From a virus: DNA of 64,000 nt. Position numbers and translations under genes: made by a program. Positions 8,761 to 15,168 of this stretch are shown here, piece after piece (position 1 is the first letter of the stretch; each line of letters opens with the position of its first letter). The notes under the pieces are model-generated. The model was not told the DNA's origin. It worked only from the letters and a program-made list of their open reading frames with translations, and did not search any database. The stretch spans positions 1-64,000 of IMG/VR virus record IMGVR_UViG_3300009605_000021. One strand, written 5' to 3'.

Positions 8761-9738
8761 TTATTTAATACCTGCTAAAGTCTTCCACCTATCATTAAGT
8801 GGAGCACTTTTCCTTCCCTCTTTTCTGCGAGGAATGGTTGTTGAAGAGTTTCGTTTGACTGCTTCGCTCAGTGATTGCGGATTACGCTTGCGCGAACTTC
8901 CCACTGCGCTTTGAAGAGTTTCATAAATAACTTTACTCTCCTCAACAGAACCGGCTTTAGATAGAGCTTCGACAACTTTAATTTTTTGTCGCTCATTCAG
9001 GGAGGTGCTACCCAACACGCGATTCGTGTACAAAAGCTTGGCATTTGAAAGATTCACTTCTTCGAGTCTTTCTTTCACCTGCACAAGCAAGTTCTTATAT
9101 TTTTTGTTTTGCTCAAAAAGAGTCTTTTTATCTTTTTGGAGCTTTTTAATTGATTCTTTCAATTTTTTGTTTTCTTTCTTTGTCTCTTCGTCTTCGTCTT
9201 CATCGCCCTGTGCTTCTTGAGCAAGAGCAATGTCTTCGTTTTCTTCATCAAGAGTTGCGTTTGAAGCGCCGCCGGCTTGACCAGTTGGTACGTTTTTGGG
9301 GAGACCAGTAATTTTTTCAATGATGGAAGCTAGTTGTTCTTCTGTAAGCTCAACTGCTTCTTCGTCGTTGTCTTCTTCTTCAGTCTCAGCATCGTCCTCT
9401 TCCAATACGTCTTCATCGAGTTCTCTTGTCAATTCTTCAGCCAACTTATCCAAGTCGATATCGACCTCTTGGTCTTCCTCGAGGGCTTCTTCTTGATAGT
9501 GAGCATGTGGAACACTATCAAACTGATCTTCTGTTTCTTCTAGAGGCTCTTCACCAGGCATTGGCATTGGCATAGGCGGAGGCATCATGGGCGCCTCCTG
9601 CTCTAAAAGAGAATTAACAGCCTTTTCAACTTCAGTAGAATATCTTTCGAGAATAGTAGATTCTGCGCTTTTTAAAGCTGCTTCTTTCAAGGTTTCTGCA
9701 TCAACAATTGCTTGTTCTAACATGCTAGTATTCGACAT
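8761..9738 (-). CDS. Prohead core scaffolding protein, T4 gp22-like
   Basis: Internal scaffold around which the prohead shell assembles, later degraded by the prohead protease. The 325-residue sequence has a helical N-terminus, a Met/Pro patch (MMPPPMPMPMPGEEP, about residues 50-64), a very acidic middle (about 65-180), then a long coiled coil (KKENKKLKESIKKLQKDKKT and following) and a basic C-terminus. The C-terminal part, with LGSTSLNERQKIKVVEALSK, fits gp22 proteins of marine T4-like phages. It sits immediately upstream of the capsid gene, as in T4. The gap upstream (9739-9848) is the longest in the head region and is likely regulatory. Confidence 0.85.
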   Translation of the reverse strand: MSNTSMLEQAIVDAETLKEAALKSAESTILERYSTEVEKAVNSLLEQEAPMMPPPMPMPMPGEEPLEETEDQFDSVPHAHYQEEALEEDQEVDIDLDKLAEELTRELDEDVLEEDDAETEEEDNDEEAVELTEEQLASIIEKITGLPKNVPTGQAGGASNATLDEENEDIALAQEAQGDEDEDEETKKENKKLKESIKKLQKDKKTLFEQNKKYKNLLVQVKERLEEVNLSNAKLLYTNRVLGSTSLNERQKIKVVEALSKAGSVEESKVIYETLQSAVGSSRKRNPQSLSEAVKRNSSTTIPRRKEGRKSAPLNDRWKTLAGIK

Positions 9739-9848
9739 ATTTTGTCTCCTGATACGTATCTAAGATAAATAGTAGCATAAACGTTAAAATGCCATATTAT
9801 AATACGGTTCTACTGGTTTTCGAGTTTCGCTTCTAATTCCTCAATAAT
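9739..9848. promoter_or_regulatory. Candidate control region for scaffold-capsid operon
   Basis: 110-nt gap with three elements. An ACTATTTA box (coding strand) at 9766-9773 lies 27 nt before the scaffold ATG. A near-palindrome CCATATTATAATACGG at 9792-9807 contains TATAAT on both strands and could be a -10 element, but I see no good -35 at 17 nt on the coding strand. AGGAGAC (9744-9750) is the ribosome site of the scaffold gene. The first 36 nt after the upstream stop stay open in frame as 12 codons. Together with the terminator at 6794-6838 this frames scaffold and capsid genes as one unit. Confidence 0.4.
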
Positions 9849-10757
9849 TTATAGCGCTATCCAAGTGAGGTTCACAACTGAGTTGTCGGCGAGGTGCGAG
9901 CCGGTAGAATTATAAATGTTGATGACGAAGGAGCCTTCGACAATGGCCCAAGTGGAGAAAGAGGCGAGGGCGACGAGTGTGTCGTTGGCGGTGTCCATTA
10001 TCTGAAGCAGTACGACGTCACCATCTTTAATTTTATTGCTCACAATCTTGAGGCTCGCACTGGTGCTGGTGTCTAGTTGCGCGCCAAGAGTAATCGTAAG
10101 AAACCCACTCCTTGTGTTAGAGGTAAGTGAGCACAAGCCCCCGCAATTATTACTAGCTCCCAGATCGACAGGGGTAGAGATGATGCCGCCTTCAGACCAA
10201 GCGGTATGGCCACGCGTGTCTACACCAATGTTAAAGTTCGCACCACTAACTCCAGCCACGGTGTGGGTGATCCAATCCCATTGATCAGTTTGAAAACTAT
10301 TCGGCCCGTCAACCTCAACCATGCCTTTGACACCCATAATTGAAATTCTGTCGCCGTTGCTAAGGCCATGGCCAGCGGCTGTTATTACGCCTGGGTTAGC
10401 AACTGTTATTCCAGTAATGAGGGTGGGGGCTTTCGGCGTGTGTCCGCCGATAGCAAGGGTGGTCACTCCACCCAGCGACACGCCAGTGGACGTGGTTTCA
10501 ATCGCGGCGTCTAAGGATCCGTCTTTAAGGGTGAGAACGTTGGCGGATCCATAATCACGAATAACAAAATCATCCCCGGCGGCGTGTGAGTTTTTCACTT
10601 GCCAATATGTCTGATTGTCCTTCTGCAGCTGGAATCCTGAATCGAAGCCGGCGGCGGAGTTGATTTCGAGGAATGTGTGTGCACTACCGCTGACGATCAA
10701 CGAAGGTAAATTAGTATTACTTGGGTTCGGGCCACTGCCTCCTCCTGGTCCTGACAT
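9849..10757 (-). CDS. Putative head decoration / fibre protein
   Basis: 302 residues, starting MSGPGGGSGPNPSNTNLPSL, with AAGGAGATT before the ATG. The N-terminal third resembles trimeric fibre shafts (SAHTFLEINSAAGFDSGFQL). Residues about 118-145 (ITGITVANPGVITAAGHGLS, NGDRISIMGVKGMVEVDG) match the small FCCH-type beta domain common in phage tail and head fibres. The C-terminus is a beta-rich lobe ending in VNLTWIAL. The DNA is GC-richer than neighbouring genes, suggesting fairly recent acquisition. Its place between core genes and scaffold suggests a head-attached decoration rather than a tail part. It stops at TAA but the frame then remains open for 12 more codons (IIEELEAKLENQ). Confidence 0.5.
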   Translation of the reverse strand: MSGPGGGSGPNPSNTNLPSLIVSGSAHTFLEINSAAGFDSGFQLQKDNQTYWQVKNSHAAGDDFVIRDYGSANVLTLKDGSLDAAIETTSTGVSLGGVTTLAIGGHTPKAPTLITGITVANPGVITAAGHGLSNGDRISIMGVKGMVEVDGPNSFQTDQWDWITHTVAGVSGANFNIGVDTRGHTAWSEGGIISTPVDLGASNNCGGLCSLTSNTRSGFLTITLGAQLDTSTSASLKIVSNKIKDGDVVLLQIMDTANDTLVALASFSTWAIVEGSFVINIYNSTGSHLADNSVVNLTWIAL

Positions 10758-10770
10758 TTAATTAATCTCC

Positions 10771-11259
10771 TTATTGATTCGATTCATTCCAGTTTGGATC
10801 CTGTGGTCCCAATGTAATTCCTGAACCGGTGAGTATGTACATTTCTTCAGTAGAAATCGATGTCAATTCTGCATAGACTTCGTAGGACCCCTCAGTAGCT
10901 CCATCAGCATTATAAATATATATTTCTTTACATTTGCAACGAAATGTAAAAGAGTCGCGATCTTCAGTAAGAGTCACATAATGTAGACCATCGAAAGTGC
11001 CGCCATCTTTGCAACTACCTGGCGGTGCAGCATCTCCAAAGTACACCCTTAAAGTCGTCCCTGCTTTATTCCAAACCACAACCTCTCTCGCAACTCTGGG
11101 AAATTCGATTTTGTGTTGTGTCGTAATTGGGATACTAGCAGCACCAGTTAAATATGGGGTACCAGCAACCAAATATGATGCAGCATTCCCTAATCCAGCT
11201 CTTGGATACGAGTGCGTCCAACCTCGGTCATGTGGTGGATCTGGTGGCAAATTCGGCAT
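10771..11259 (-). CDS. Conserved virion-type protein, unknown function
   Basis: 162 residues, beginning MPNLPPDPPHDRGWTHSYPR. The body looks like a beta-sandwich (KIEFPRVAREVVVWNKAGTT, LRVYFGD, YVTLTEDRDSFTFRCKCKEI, YIYNADGATEGSYEVYAELT). No signal peptide or membrane segment. The gene is paired with the putative decoration protein downstream (13-nt gap) and follows bS21. The family is familiar from marine phage head clusters but I know no assigned role. A capsid decoration or head-fibre base is the most reasonable guess from position. AGGAGAAG precedes the ATG. Confidence 0.5.
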   Translation of the reverse strand: MPNLPPDPPHDRGWTHSYPRAGLGNAASYLVAGTPYLTGAASIPITTQHKIEFPRVAREVVVWNKAGTTLRVYFGDAAPPGSCKDGGTFDGLHYVTLTEDRDSFTFRCKCKEIYIYNADGATEGSYEVYAELTSISTEEMYILTGSGITLGPQDPNWNESNQ

Positions 11260-11278
11260 TTTCTTCTCCTATTGTTTA

Positions 11279-11491
11279 TTAATTAGTTTCTTGTTTGGCT
11301 TTCAACTTGTCCAAAGTGGCTTTTCTTCTCTTTTTCATCCTTCTTTTTATAACAGAAGGTTTCTCATAATACATTCTTTCTCGAAGGTCATCTATGATTC
11401 TTTCTTTCTTAACTTTTTTGACAAATCTCTTTATAGCTCTCTCGATGTTGTCGCCTTTTTTAATTTTTGTTTCCACGTTAGCTGGTTTCAT
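11279..11491 (-). CDS. rpsU: Phage-encoded ribosomal protein bS21
   Basis: 70-residue homologue of small-subunit protein bS21 (71 residues in E. coli). Hallmarks are ERAIKRFVKKVKKERIIDDL, then RERMYYEKPSVIKRRMKKRR, aligning with [20 protein letters not shown] and REFYEKPTTERKRAKA of the bacterial protein, including the core YEKP. In bacteria bS21 sits near the anti-Shine-Dalgarno end of 16S rRNA and influences initiation. Viral copies have been reported from marine phages, including pelagiphages. It lies inside the late head cluster (4 nt from the upstream gene, 19 nt from the downstream one), so it is probably made late with structural proteins and may bias host ribosomes towards phage mRNA. 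Not a pseudogene: full length, with intact basic tail. Confidence 0.92.
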   Translation of the reverse strand: MKPANVETKIKKGDNIERAIKRFVKKVKKERIIDDLRERMYYEKPSVIKRRMKKRRKATLDKLKAKQETN

Positions 11492-11495
11492 GTCT

Positions 11496-11927
11496 TCATC
11501 TCTTCGTTAATGCTTTCCAAGTGTTAGCATTCCCCATCAAGTTTGATATGTCCACGCCTGAATCACCTGGATCTACACCAGATAAAGGCCCTTGTGGTGA
11601 AGTAGCTTCTCCTGGTGCGCCGGCTTGCGCTACTGGCGTTGTACCTTCAAACAAATCAACCCCATTATATGAACTTTTGCCAATAGCGTCTAACATCTTC
11701 TTTCTTGTTTCGTTGATCTTTTGAGTGTTCTTTTGTTGCTGTTCCAGTTGCAATTTTTTAATTTCATCGTTGTCGCGTTTTTGTTCAACAACCACTTGCT
11801 GCGTCGATCCCAAACCTTTCACAACCTCAGAGATAATACCAGACAATATGCCCTCTTCAAAGAGAGCTTCACGAATACACTCTTTTATCATGGGTTTTAA
11901 CACTTTCTTGAGTTCTGATTTTTTCAT
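11496..11927 (-). CDS. Small head/core protein candidate
   Basis: 143 residues. The N-terminus MKKSELKKVLKPMIKECIRE is a basic amphipathic helix of the same character as the MKLTKSQLKQIIKEEL module of neighbouring genes, and is followed by A, giving I-R-E|A, a plausible prohead protease site. Next come a hydrophobic helix (LFEEGILSGIISEVVKGLG), a Gln/Lys-rich coiled coil (about residues 50-90) and a Gly/Pro-rich disordered tail ending GNANTWKALTKR. No known enzymatic motif. Position between a tagged protein and bS21, close to the protease, suggests a prohead core or internal protein. The ATG at 11927 has AGGAAA upstream. Confidence 0.5.
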   Translation of the reverse strand: MKKSELKKVLKPMIKECIREALFEEGILSGIISEVVKGLGSTQQVVVEQKRDNDEIKKLQLEQQQKNTQKINETRKKMLDAIGKSSYNGVDLFEGTTPVAQAGAPGEATSPQGPLSGVDPGDSGVDISNLMGNANTWKALTKR

Positions 11928-11938
11928 TTAATTTCCTG

Positions 11939-12847
11939 TTAGCGGAATGGATTTAGCTTTAAAAATTTTTTATGCAACGTAGTGCTGCCTCCACTATGTC
12001 TAAAAGATACAGATTCGACACTTTTATCATTCCATTTTTCTTTCGACACTTTGCCACAAGTACCTGGCTTGACAATTATGTTTTCAAACCCAGTGTCTTC
12101 TCTCACGCAAACTTTAACTTCTTCTGTCTCTAATTTTGATTTTTCCTTCAAAACGTTTTCAAGTTCTTCTTTAATAATTTGTTTAAGTTGTGATTTTGTT
12201 AGTTTCATGTTTTTATTTTCATAATATTCTCCACTAGTTGCATCCCCTTTCGCGAGACTTAAAGCTGCGCCGGTGGCGTAATCTCGCTCGTGGCCCGGGC
12301 TTGCGCCCATGGTTGCCTTTGCAAGAAATTTTTCAAGGCCCGGATATTCCGAGTAAGCTGCGACGACGATATCGTTTATTTGCTTCCGCGTGGCGTTGCG
12401 TTCCTCTACCGCTGCACTAAGCTTTTCTTTCATTGCATTAAGTTTTGCAACGTTCTCCTTATATCTAGGTTTTCCGTGTTCTTGGCGTGAGCGGTCGGTG
12501 TCGCTTTGTTGAGCTTTGATCTCACTTTTTTGAGCTTCAATCTCTTCTGCAGAAGGAGCATTATTTGCCACATCGGCGGCCTCTTCAAACCCTGGATATC
12601 CAAAAATAAGTGGGAGCCACTCCTGCATTTCTTGTGACTGCGCAATTTGTCTAGGCTGATCTTTATATTGTTTGTATAAGGCAATGGCGTTCTGGGCAGC
12701 AGGCAGCAATCTTGATAAACCTTTTCTCGCCAGACCTGCGATGCCGCGACCAACAATGCCAGGGGTTTCCGACCAGTCACGCTCCTTCAAAACGTTTTCA
12801 AGCTCTTCTTTGATAATTTTCTTTAGCTGTGACTTAGTTAATTTCAT
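11939..12847 (-). CDS. Double-tagged putative internal head protein
   Basis: 302 residues with two copies of the recurrent module: MKLTKSQLKKIIKEEL at residues 1-16 and MKLTKSQLKQIIKEEL at 214-229, each followed by ENVLKE. Between them lies a helical, Gln/Glu-rich region containing a hydrophobic stretch (GIVGRGIAGLARKGLSRLLP). After the second copy comes a short beta-rich domain with two cysteines (VKVCVREDTGF; VKPGTCGKVS) ending HKKFLKLNPFR. The second copy begins with Met (ATG at 12208), so it may be a fused second gene or have an internal start, though no good ribosome site precedes it. The first ATG overlaps the stop of the prohead protease gene (ATGA), linking the two. I infer a packaged cargo or core polyprotein. 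Confidence 0.55.
   Translation of the reverse strand: MKLTKSQLKKIIKEELENVLKERDWSETPGIVGRGIAGLARKGLSRLLPAAQNAIALYKQYKDQPRQIAQSQEMQEWLPLIFGYPGFEEAADVANNAPSAEEIEAQKSEIKAQQSDTDRSRQEHGKPRYKENVAKLNAMKEKLSAAVEERNATRKQINDIVVAAYSEYPGLEKFLAKATMGASPGHERDYATGAALSLAKGDATSGEYYENKNMKLTKSQLKQIIKEELENVLKEKSKLETEEVKVCVREDTGFENIIVKPGTCGKVSKEKWNDKSVESVSFRHSGGSTTLHKKFLKLNPFR
12143..12208 (-). repeat. Targeting-like module, second copy in 302-aa protein
   Basis: Encodes MKLTKSQLKQIIKEEL plus ENVLKE in the middle of the 302-residue protein. At DNA level it is nearly the same as the copy at 12782-12847, pointing to duplication within the gene. Confidence 0.75.
12782..12847 (-). repeat. Targeting-like module, N-terminal copy in 302-aa protein
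   Basis: Encodes MKLTKSQLKKIIKEEL plus ENVLKE at the very start of the protein, overlapping the end of the prohead protease gene by 4 nt. Confidence 0.75.
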
Positions 12848-13473
12848 TTGTCGCTCTCTCCTCTCAAGACATCATTTAAAGCACGATTAATTCGATCCGC
12901 TTTTGTAAAAACACCCTTTATAGCACCTTCATTAATCTGGGGTGTCGTCATATAAGCACCAGATGTTGAAGGCTCCGAAACCATATCAAAACAAATTAAT
13001 TGAAAGTCGTCTTCGACAATTGTGTCGCCATTCACCTCGTTCACAGAACCCATTCCTCTAGAAGAAATACCTAGTTTGACGCCGGCACTAGCAAGCTCTT
13101 TCAATACTTGACCAGCTGGAGTATTCAAAACCTGAATTTTTCCCATTACAGCGCTATCATCGCCCTTGTCCCACCAAATTTCTGTTATAAGATGAGAAGC
13201 GTTTCTAAGATTAATGACTGAATCTTCTGGATGATCTAGTTCCCCCAATGCTCTTCTTTCTTTAACAAGTTTTTGATAGTTTTTAACTTCTCTTTCTAAA
13301 ATATTCTTGCTATATACGCGGCCATTGCCATTTTTTGCATCGGCTCTTTGCATAACACCAGTAAGAAACACATGGCCTTCTTTGACCATTTTTTTCTCAG
13401 CTTCAGTCAAAAAGTCTTGGCAAACTCCGCCTTCGCAAAGTTCATAGTATTCTCTTAATAATAGTTTTGACAT
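12844..13473 (-). CDS. Prohead maturation protease, T4 gp21-like
   Basis: Serine protease that cleaves scaffold, capsid propeptide and packaged internal proteins during head maturation. The sequence GVMQRADAKNGNGRVYSKNI, then RRALGELDHPEDSVINL and GVKLGISSRGMGSVNEV, matches the gp21 blocks of T4 (rLYPKrILEkaVkDY, LGELNHP, GVSSRGLGSL). The probable catalytic His is in GELDHPE and the Ser in ISSRGMGS. 209 residues, close to T4 gp21 (212). T4-type enzymes cut after (L/I)-x-E; that motif occurs in the capsid protein and in several tagged proteins of this window. Located between core genes and a tagged protein, as expected. The start at 13473 has only a weak ribosome site. Confidence 0.9.
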   Translation of the reverse strand: MSKLLLREYYELCEGGVCQDFLTEAEKKMVKEGHVFLTGVMQRADAKNGNGRVYSKNILEREVKNYQKLVKERRALGELDHPEDSVINLRNASHLITEIWWDKGDDSAVMGKIQVLNTPAGQVLKELASAGVKLGISSRGMGSVNEVNGDTIVEDDFQLICFDMVSEPSTSGAYMTTPQINEGAIKGVFTKADRINRALNDVLRGESDK

Positions 13474-13519
13474 CAGTCACGATCCTTTACAACAATGTCT
13501 TACCGGTTGTAGCATCCAT

Positions 13520-13816
13520 TTAGCCGTCCAAATATCTGTGTTCATGTTTAACTCCGTTATCTCCAAATAATGTGCAAAAAATATAAGATGTGCCGGAACT
13601 TAGGCACCCCAGTAAGAAATAATTAATGACATTATTATCAAATGTAAATAGTTCTGTATATCTGTTTATTCCTACTAAAAACACACCAACCCAAAAGCCC
13701 ATGCACATGGGACAATGAAAAAAATGATGCTCTGGTCTTAACCTATCAAATATCGACCCATAAACTAAAATTTGCGTCATTCCGTAGGCACAAAGAATAA
13801 AATATACTAATCCCAA
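13520..13816 (-). CDS. DUF1360-like small membrane protein
   Basis: 98 residues with two or three hydrophobic segments (LVYFILCAYGMTQILVYGSI, FHCPMCMGFWVGVFLVGI, INYFLLGCLSSGTSYIF). The HCPMCMGFWVG motif is the signature of the DUF1360 family of small membrane proteins found in phages and some bacteria; the role is unknown. C-x-x-C next to a membrane segment could bind a metal or form a disulphide. It sits between the head core genes and the protease and is 1 nt from the upstream gene. A role at the membrane during prohead assembly is possible (T4 proheads assemble on the inner membrane) but is only an inference. Confidence 0.65.
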   Translation of the reverse strand: MGLVYFILCAYGMTQILVYGSIFDRLRPEHHFFHCPMCMGFWVGVFLVGINRYTELFTFDNNVINYFLLGCLSSGTSYIFCTLFGDNGVKHEHRYLDG

Positions 13817-13817
13817 T

Positions 13818-14348
13818 TTAATACCTATAATGTGAGGTCATGCCATATGGCCCACGAATATATCCAGGAATAAGAGAGCCTTTTCTATCTTCGTGTGGGA
13901 TTTCTCCAAGCTCTGTTGAGTGCTCCGTGTCGGGCGACAACAAGTCATCTTCATATGTGTCTTCAGTTTGATTTCTTGTTGAAAAGTTTTCCAATTCTTC
14001 TTTAAGAAAGTTACTTATAGAATATAAAACAGACTGCATTGAATCGATATTCTCATCGGCCGACTTCAATACTGTGGCCTCCATTGAGCCATAGATATTT
14101 CCGCCTTGTACACTTTCAAGTAAAATAACACCTTTATTTCTCAAAAATTCAAAAAGTCGATCTTGTGCTTCATATACTCTTTCTGAAAATATTTTTTTTG
14201 CAAAAGAAAGCACCTTTCCTTTTTGCGGCATTAAAACAATATCAATATCTTCATGATCAAAAATCATAAGATTGCCATCTAGACTTTTTCTAGCATTTAA
14301 AGAGATGGTTTCTTGAGTCGTGCTTCCAATAGTTATTTTAATGTCCAT
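13818..14348 (-). CDS. Unknown protein in head cluster
   Basis: 176 residues, beginning MDIKITIGSTTQETISLNAR. The N-terminal half looks like a mixed alpha/beta domain (LMIFDHEDIDIVLMPQKGKV; DRLFEFLRNKGVILLESVQG); a long helix follows (SMQSVLYSISNFLKEELENF) and then an acidic disordered tail ending YIRGPYGMTSHYRY. No recognisable catalytic motif. It overlaps the preceding gene by 11 nt and the next gene begins 1 nt after its stop, so it is translationally coupled. It occupies the place of the T4 gp67/gp68 core genes between portal and protease, but no sequence relationship can be shown. Confidence 0.5.
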   Translation of the reverse strand: MDIKITIGSTTQETISLNARKSLDGNLMIFDHEDIDIVLMPQKGKVLSFAKKIFSERVYEAQDRLFEFLRNKGVILLESVQGGNIYGSMEATVLKSADENIDSMQSVLYSISNFLKEELENFSTRNQTEDTYEDDLLSPDTEHSTELGEIPHEDRKGSLIPGYIRGPYGMTSHYRY

Positions 14349-15168
14349 TGTCTTGAATCTCTTTTGCTAAATTTTGAATTTTAAGAACTCTCATAATCAT
14401 ATCTTTGTTGACTTTTTCTTTTTTAAAATTCTCTAAAATTTGTAAAATCTTTTTTGCTTTTTTGCCCATGTCTGAGTCTTGTTTCATGTCTTCAGAGTTC
14501 AAAGAGTCAACAATAGTCTCTTTTAACCTAGAAAGTTCTTCATTCAAAAATATCTTTAGTTCGATCCCATTATCAACAAAAGAAGAAATATATTTGCCTA
14601 AAAGTTCTTTTTGTTCTGCAATCAATTTTGACGAATATTCTGAATTAAATCTTTTTATGAAAGACTTGAACACCAAATTGTCAATAGGTTTTACTTTTAA
14701 TCCATTTTCTGATAACTTGTTTGACATTTTTTTGACTAAAGCCTGTTCTAACAAAATACGTTTTTTAACTGGGGTTTCTTCATTGAATATCTGGTATACT
14801 GTTGCCAAACTTTTATAATTTGGAACAAAGTTGGAAAAAACAGACTTTGAAAGAAGTGAATTAATTTTTTTAATTAGGGTGCTCTGTTCAGTAAACAATT
14901 TTTTTCCATCAATTTTAGAATGTTCTTGCTTAATTTCATAAATTAACTTTTCCGCTATGTGCGGTTCCATATCATAAGTTTCGCAAAGCGCTTTATATAA
15001 TTTTAATTCTTTGTATAAAAGAGAATTCTTTTCAAAATGTTCTTTTACAATGGAAACAAGCTCGTCCTTTAGTTCTATATTTTTTCCTATAACCGCTTTA
15101 GTTAGTTCTTTAATCAACGTTTCATAAAGAAAAGCAGTATTACGTTTCTTGTTGTGTTTTGACTTCAT
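14338..15168 (-). CDS. Lys-rich helical protein, possible prohead core
   Basis: 276 residues, strongly helical and basic, starting MKSKHNKKRNTAFLYETLIK. It contains long helices (KELKLYKALCETYDMEPHIA; GIELKIFLNEELSRLKETIV) and a Lys-rich C-terminal coiled coil. No membrane segment or enzyme motif. It overlaps the portal gene by 29 nt and the following gene by 11 nt. Its place directly after the portal gene is where T4 has the prohead core proteins gp67 and gp68; composition and shape fit a core or scaffold role, but this is inferred. The family appears in other marine T4-like phage head clusters. Confidence 0.5.
   Translation of the reverse strand: MKSKHNKKRNTAFLYETLIKELTKAVIGKNIELKDELVSIVKEHFEKNSLLYKELKLYKALCETYDMEPHIAEKLIYEIKQEHSKIDGKKLFTEQSTLIKKINSLLSKSVFSNFVPNYKSLATVYQIFNEETPVKKRILLEQALVKKMSNKLSENGLKVKPIDNLVFKSFIKRFNSEYSSKLIAEQKELLGKYISSFVDNGIELKIFLNEELSRLKETIVDSLNSEDMKQDSDMGKKAKKILQILENFKKEKVNKDMIMRVLKIQNLAKEIQDNGH

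Noticed and set aside
10997-11527. 176-codon plus-strand frame
   Set aside because: Runs antisense across three minus-strand genes including bS21; composition Phe/Ser-rich as expected of a reverse strand.
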